Source of the DNA: Rubrivivax sp.
GTDB taxonomy: Bacteria > Pseudomonadota > Gammaproteobacteria > Burkholderiales > Burkholderiaceae_C
DNA length: 6,080 bases
Direction of reading: 5' to 3'
NCBI GenBank assembly: GCA_030693565.1
Contig: JAUYAJ010000388.1
Coordinates: forward strand, 1 to 6,080
In this document: positions 5,344 through 6,080 of the stretch, in pieces
How positions within the stretch are numbered: the stretch's first letter is position 1
Layout: each line of letters begins with the position of its first letter
Program-made: the position numbers and the translations under genes
Notes under the pieces: generated by a model
Database searches by the model: none
What the model saw: only the letters and a program-made list of their open reading frames with translations
What the model was told of the DNA's origin: nothing

Positions 5344-6080
5344 ATGTCAGTTTATAGCATGACGGGTTATGCCGGGGCCGCTTGGGCGCCTGCGGACGGT
5401 GTCCAGGGCGCGGCCAGCGTCAGCGTCGAATTGCGCTCGGTCAACGGGCGCTTTCTCGACCTCGGACTGCGCCTGCCCGACGAGTTGCGCGGCCTCGAGC
5501 CGGCCTTGCGCGAACTGCTGACGGCGAGCTTGCGGCGCGGCAAGGTCGAGCTGCGCCTGAGCACCCAGCGCGACGCCGAAGGCGCCTGGCCCGAGCCCAG
5601 CGACGATCAACTCGCGCGCCTGATGCGCCTGGAATCCACCGTGCGCGGCCACCTGCCCGGCGCGCCAGCGCTGTCGGTCAACGAGATCCTGAACTGGTGC
5701 CGCGGCGGCGCCGCGCCGGTGCGGCTGGACGAGGCCGCGCTCGACGCCGCGCGGCGCTGCATCGCCGGCCTGCGCGAGGCGCGCGAGCGCGAAGGCGCCA
5801 AGCTGGTGACGATGCTGCGCGAGCGCCTGCAGCGCCTGCGCGAGCTGGCCGACCAGGCCGAACCGCTGGTGCCCGCGATCGTCCTGCGCCAGCAGCAGCG
5901 TTTTCTGGAACGCTGGAGCGAAGCCATTGCGAGCGCGAACACGGCCAGCGCGGCGGCGATCCCGGCAGCGGCGCTGCAAGAGCGCGCCCTCACCGAAGCA
6001 GCGTCCTACGCGATCCGCATCGACGTCGCCGAGGAGCTGACGCGACTGCGTGCGCACCTCGACGAGATCGAGCGCCTGCT
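5344..6080 (+). CDS. yicC: YicC/YloC-family endoribonuclease, N-terminal 245 residues (3' end outside window)
   Basis: The frame from ATG 5344 stays open to the right edge. Members of this family are reported endoribonucleases; E. coli YicC has been linked to small-RNA turnover and PNPase. The product starts MSVYSMTGYAGAAW, the family's typical N-terminus. It continues with VELRSVNGRFLDLGLRLP (28-45), LRGLEPALRELL (48-59) and RRGKVELRL (64-72), all hallmark YicC N-domain segments. A charged helical middle (about 128-195, including REREGAKL at 147-154) leads into the C-terminal DUF1732-like segment IDVAEELTRLRAHLDEIERL (226-245). The family is usually about 290-300 residues, so roughly 45-55 are missing beyond the window. 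An internal ATG at 5359 (residue 6) is less likely because the residues before it are conserved in style and the AGGAG site fits 5344. GC is very high here, with much of the third-position signal G or C. In related genomes gmk often follows (established for many proteobacteria, not visible here). Confidence 0.95.
   Translation, partial: MSVYSMTGYAGAAWAPADGVQGAASVSVELRSVNGRFLDLGLRLPDELRGLEPALRELLTASLRRGKVELRLSTQRDAEGAWPEPSDDQLARLMRLESTVRGHLPGAPALSVNEILNWCRGGAAPVRLDEAALDAARRCIAGLREAREREGAKLVTMLRERLQRLRELADQAEPLVPAIVLRQQQRFLERWSEAIASANTASAAAIPAAALQERALTEAASYAIRIDVAEELTRLRAHLDEIERL

Noticed and set aside
5347..6057. 236-codon minus-strand frame at the right end
   Set aside because: It is the antisense shadow of yicC, whose plus-strand frame carries clear family motifs and is open past the window edge.

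Overview
The window looks like a piece of a high-GC (roughly two thirds G+C or more by eye) betaproteobacterial chromosome, most likely from the Burkholderiales (a Rubrivivax/Leptothrix/Roseateles-like lineage). This is an inference from protein style and gene order: a chemotaxis CheB, then the block hemW, rdgB, rph, PP2C phosphatase and Ser/Thr kinase, with yicC diverging from it. No rRNA, tRNA, CRISPR, insertion sequence or phage gene is visible. Coding density is very high and the longest non-coding stretch is 111 bases.

Layout. Bases 2-688 (+) hold the catalytic C-terminal part of CheB, cut by the left edge. It converges on a five-gene minus-strand cluster read from right to left: Ser/Thr kinase (5232-4264), PP2C phosphatase (4267-3350, 4-base overlap), RNase PH rph (3285-2560, after 64 bases), XTP/dITP pyrophosphatase rdgB (2555-1926, after 4 bases) and the heme chaperone hemW (1933-710, 8-base overlap if the TTG start is right). 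A 10-bp perfect hairpin at the hemW/cheB junction is a candidate end for both transcripts. At the right, yicC (5344 to the window end, +) diverges from the kinase across 111 bases that should contain both promoters. yicC runs off the right edge with about 245 codons present.

How the genes may work together. The tight packing suggests co-transcription of a reversible protein phosphorylation pair (kinase plus phosphatase) with genes for tRNA/RNA 3'-end maturation (rph), nucleotide-pool cleaning (rdgB) and heme delivery (hemW), opposite a second RNA-metabolism gene (yicC). The biochemical roles of rph, rdgB, cheB and hemW follow from well-known families. The substrates of the kinase and phosphatase cannot be read from sequence. 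The most interesting hypothesis here is that this soluble kinase/phosphatase pair acts on RNA or nucleotide metabolism or another housekeeping process. All catalytic motifs looked for are intact, and no gene shows a frameshift or premature stop.
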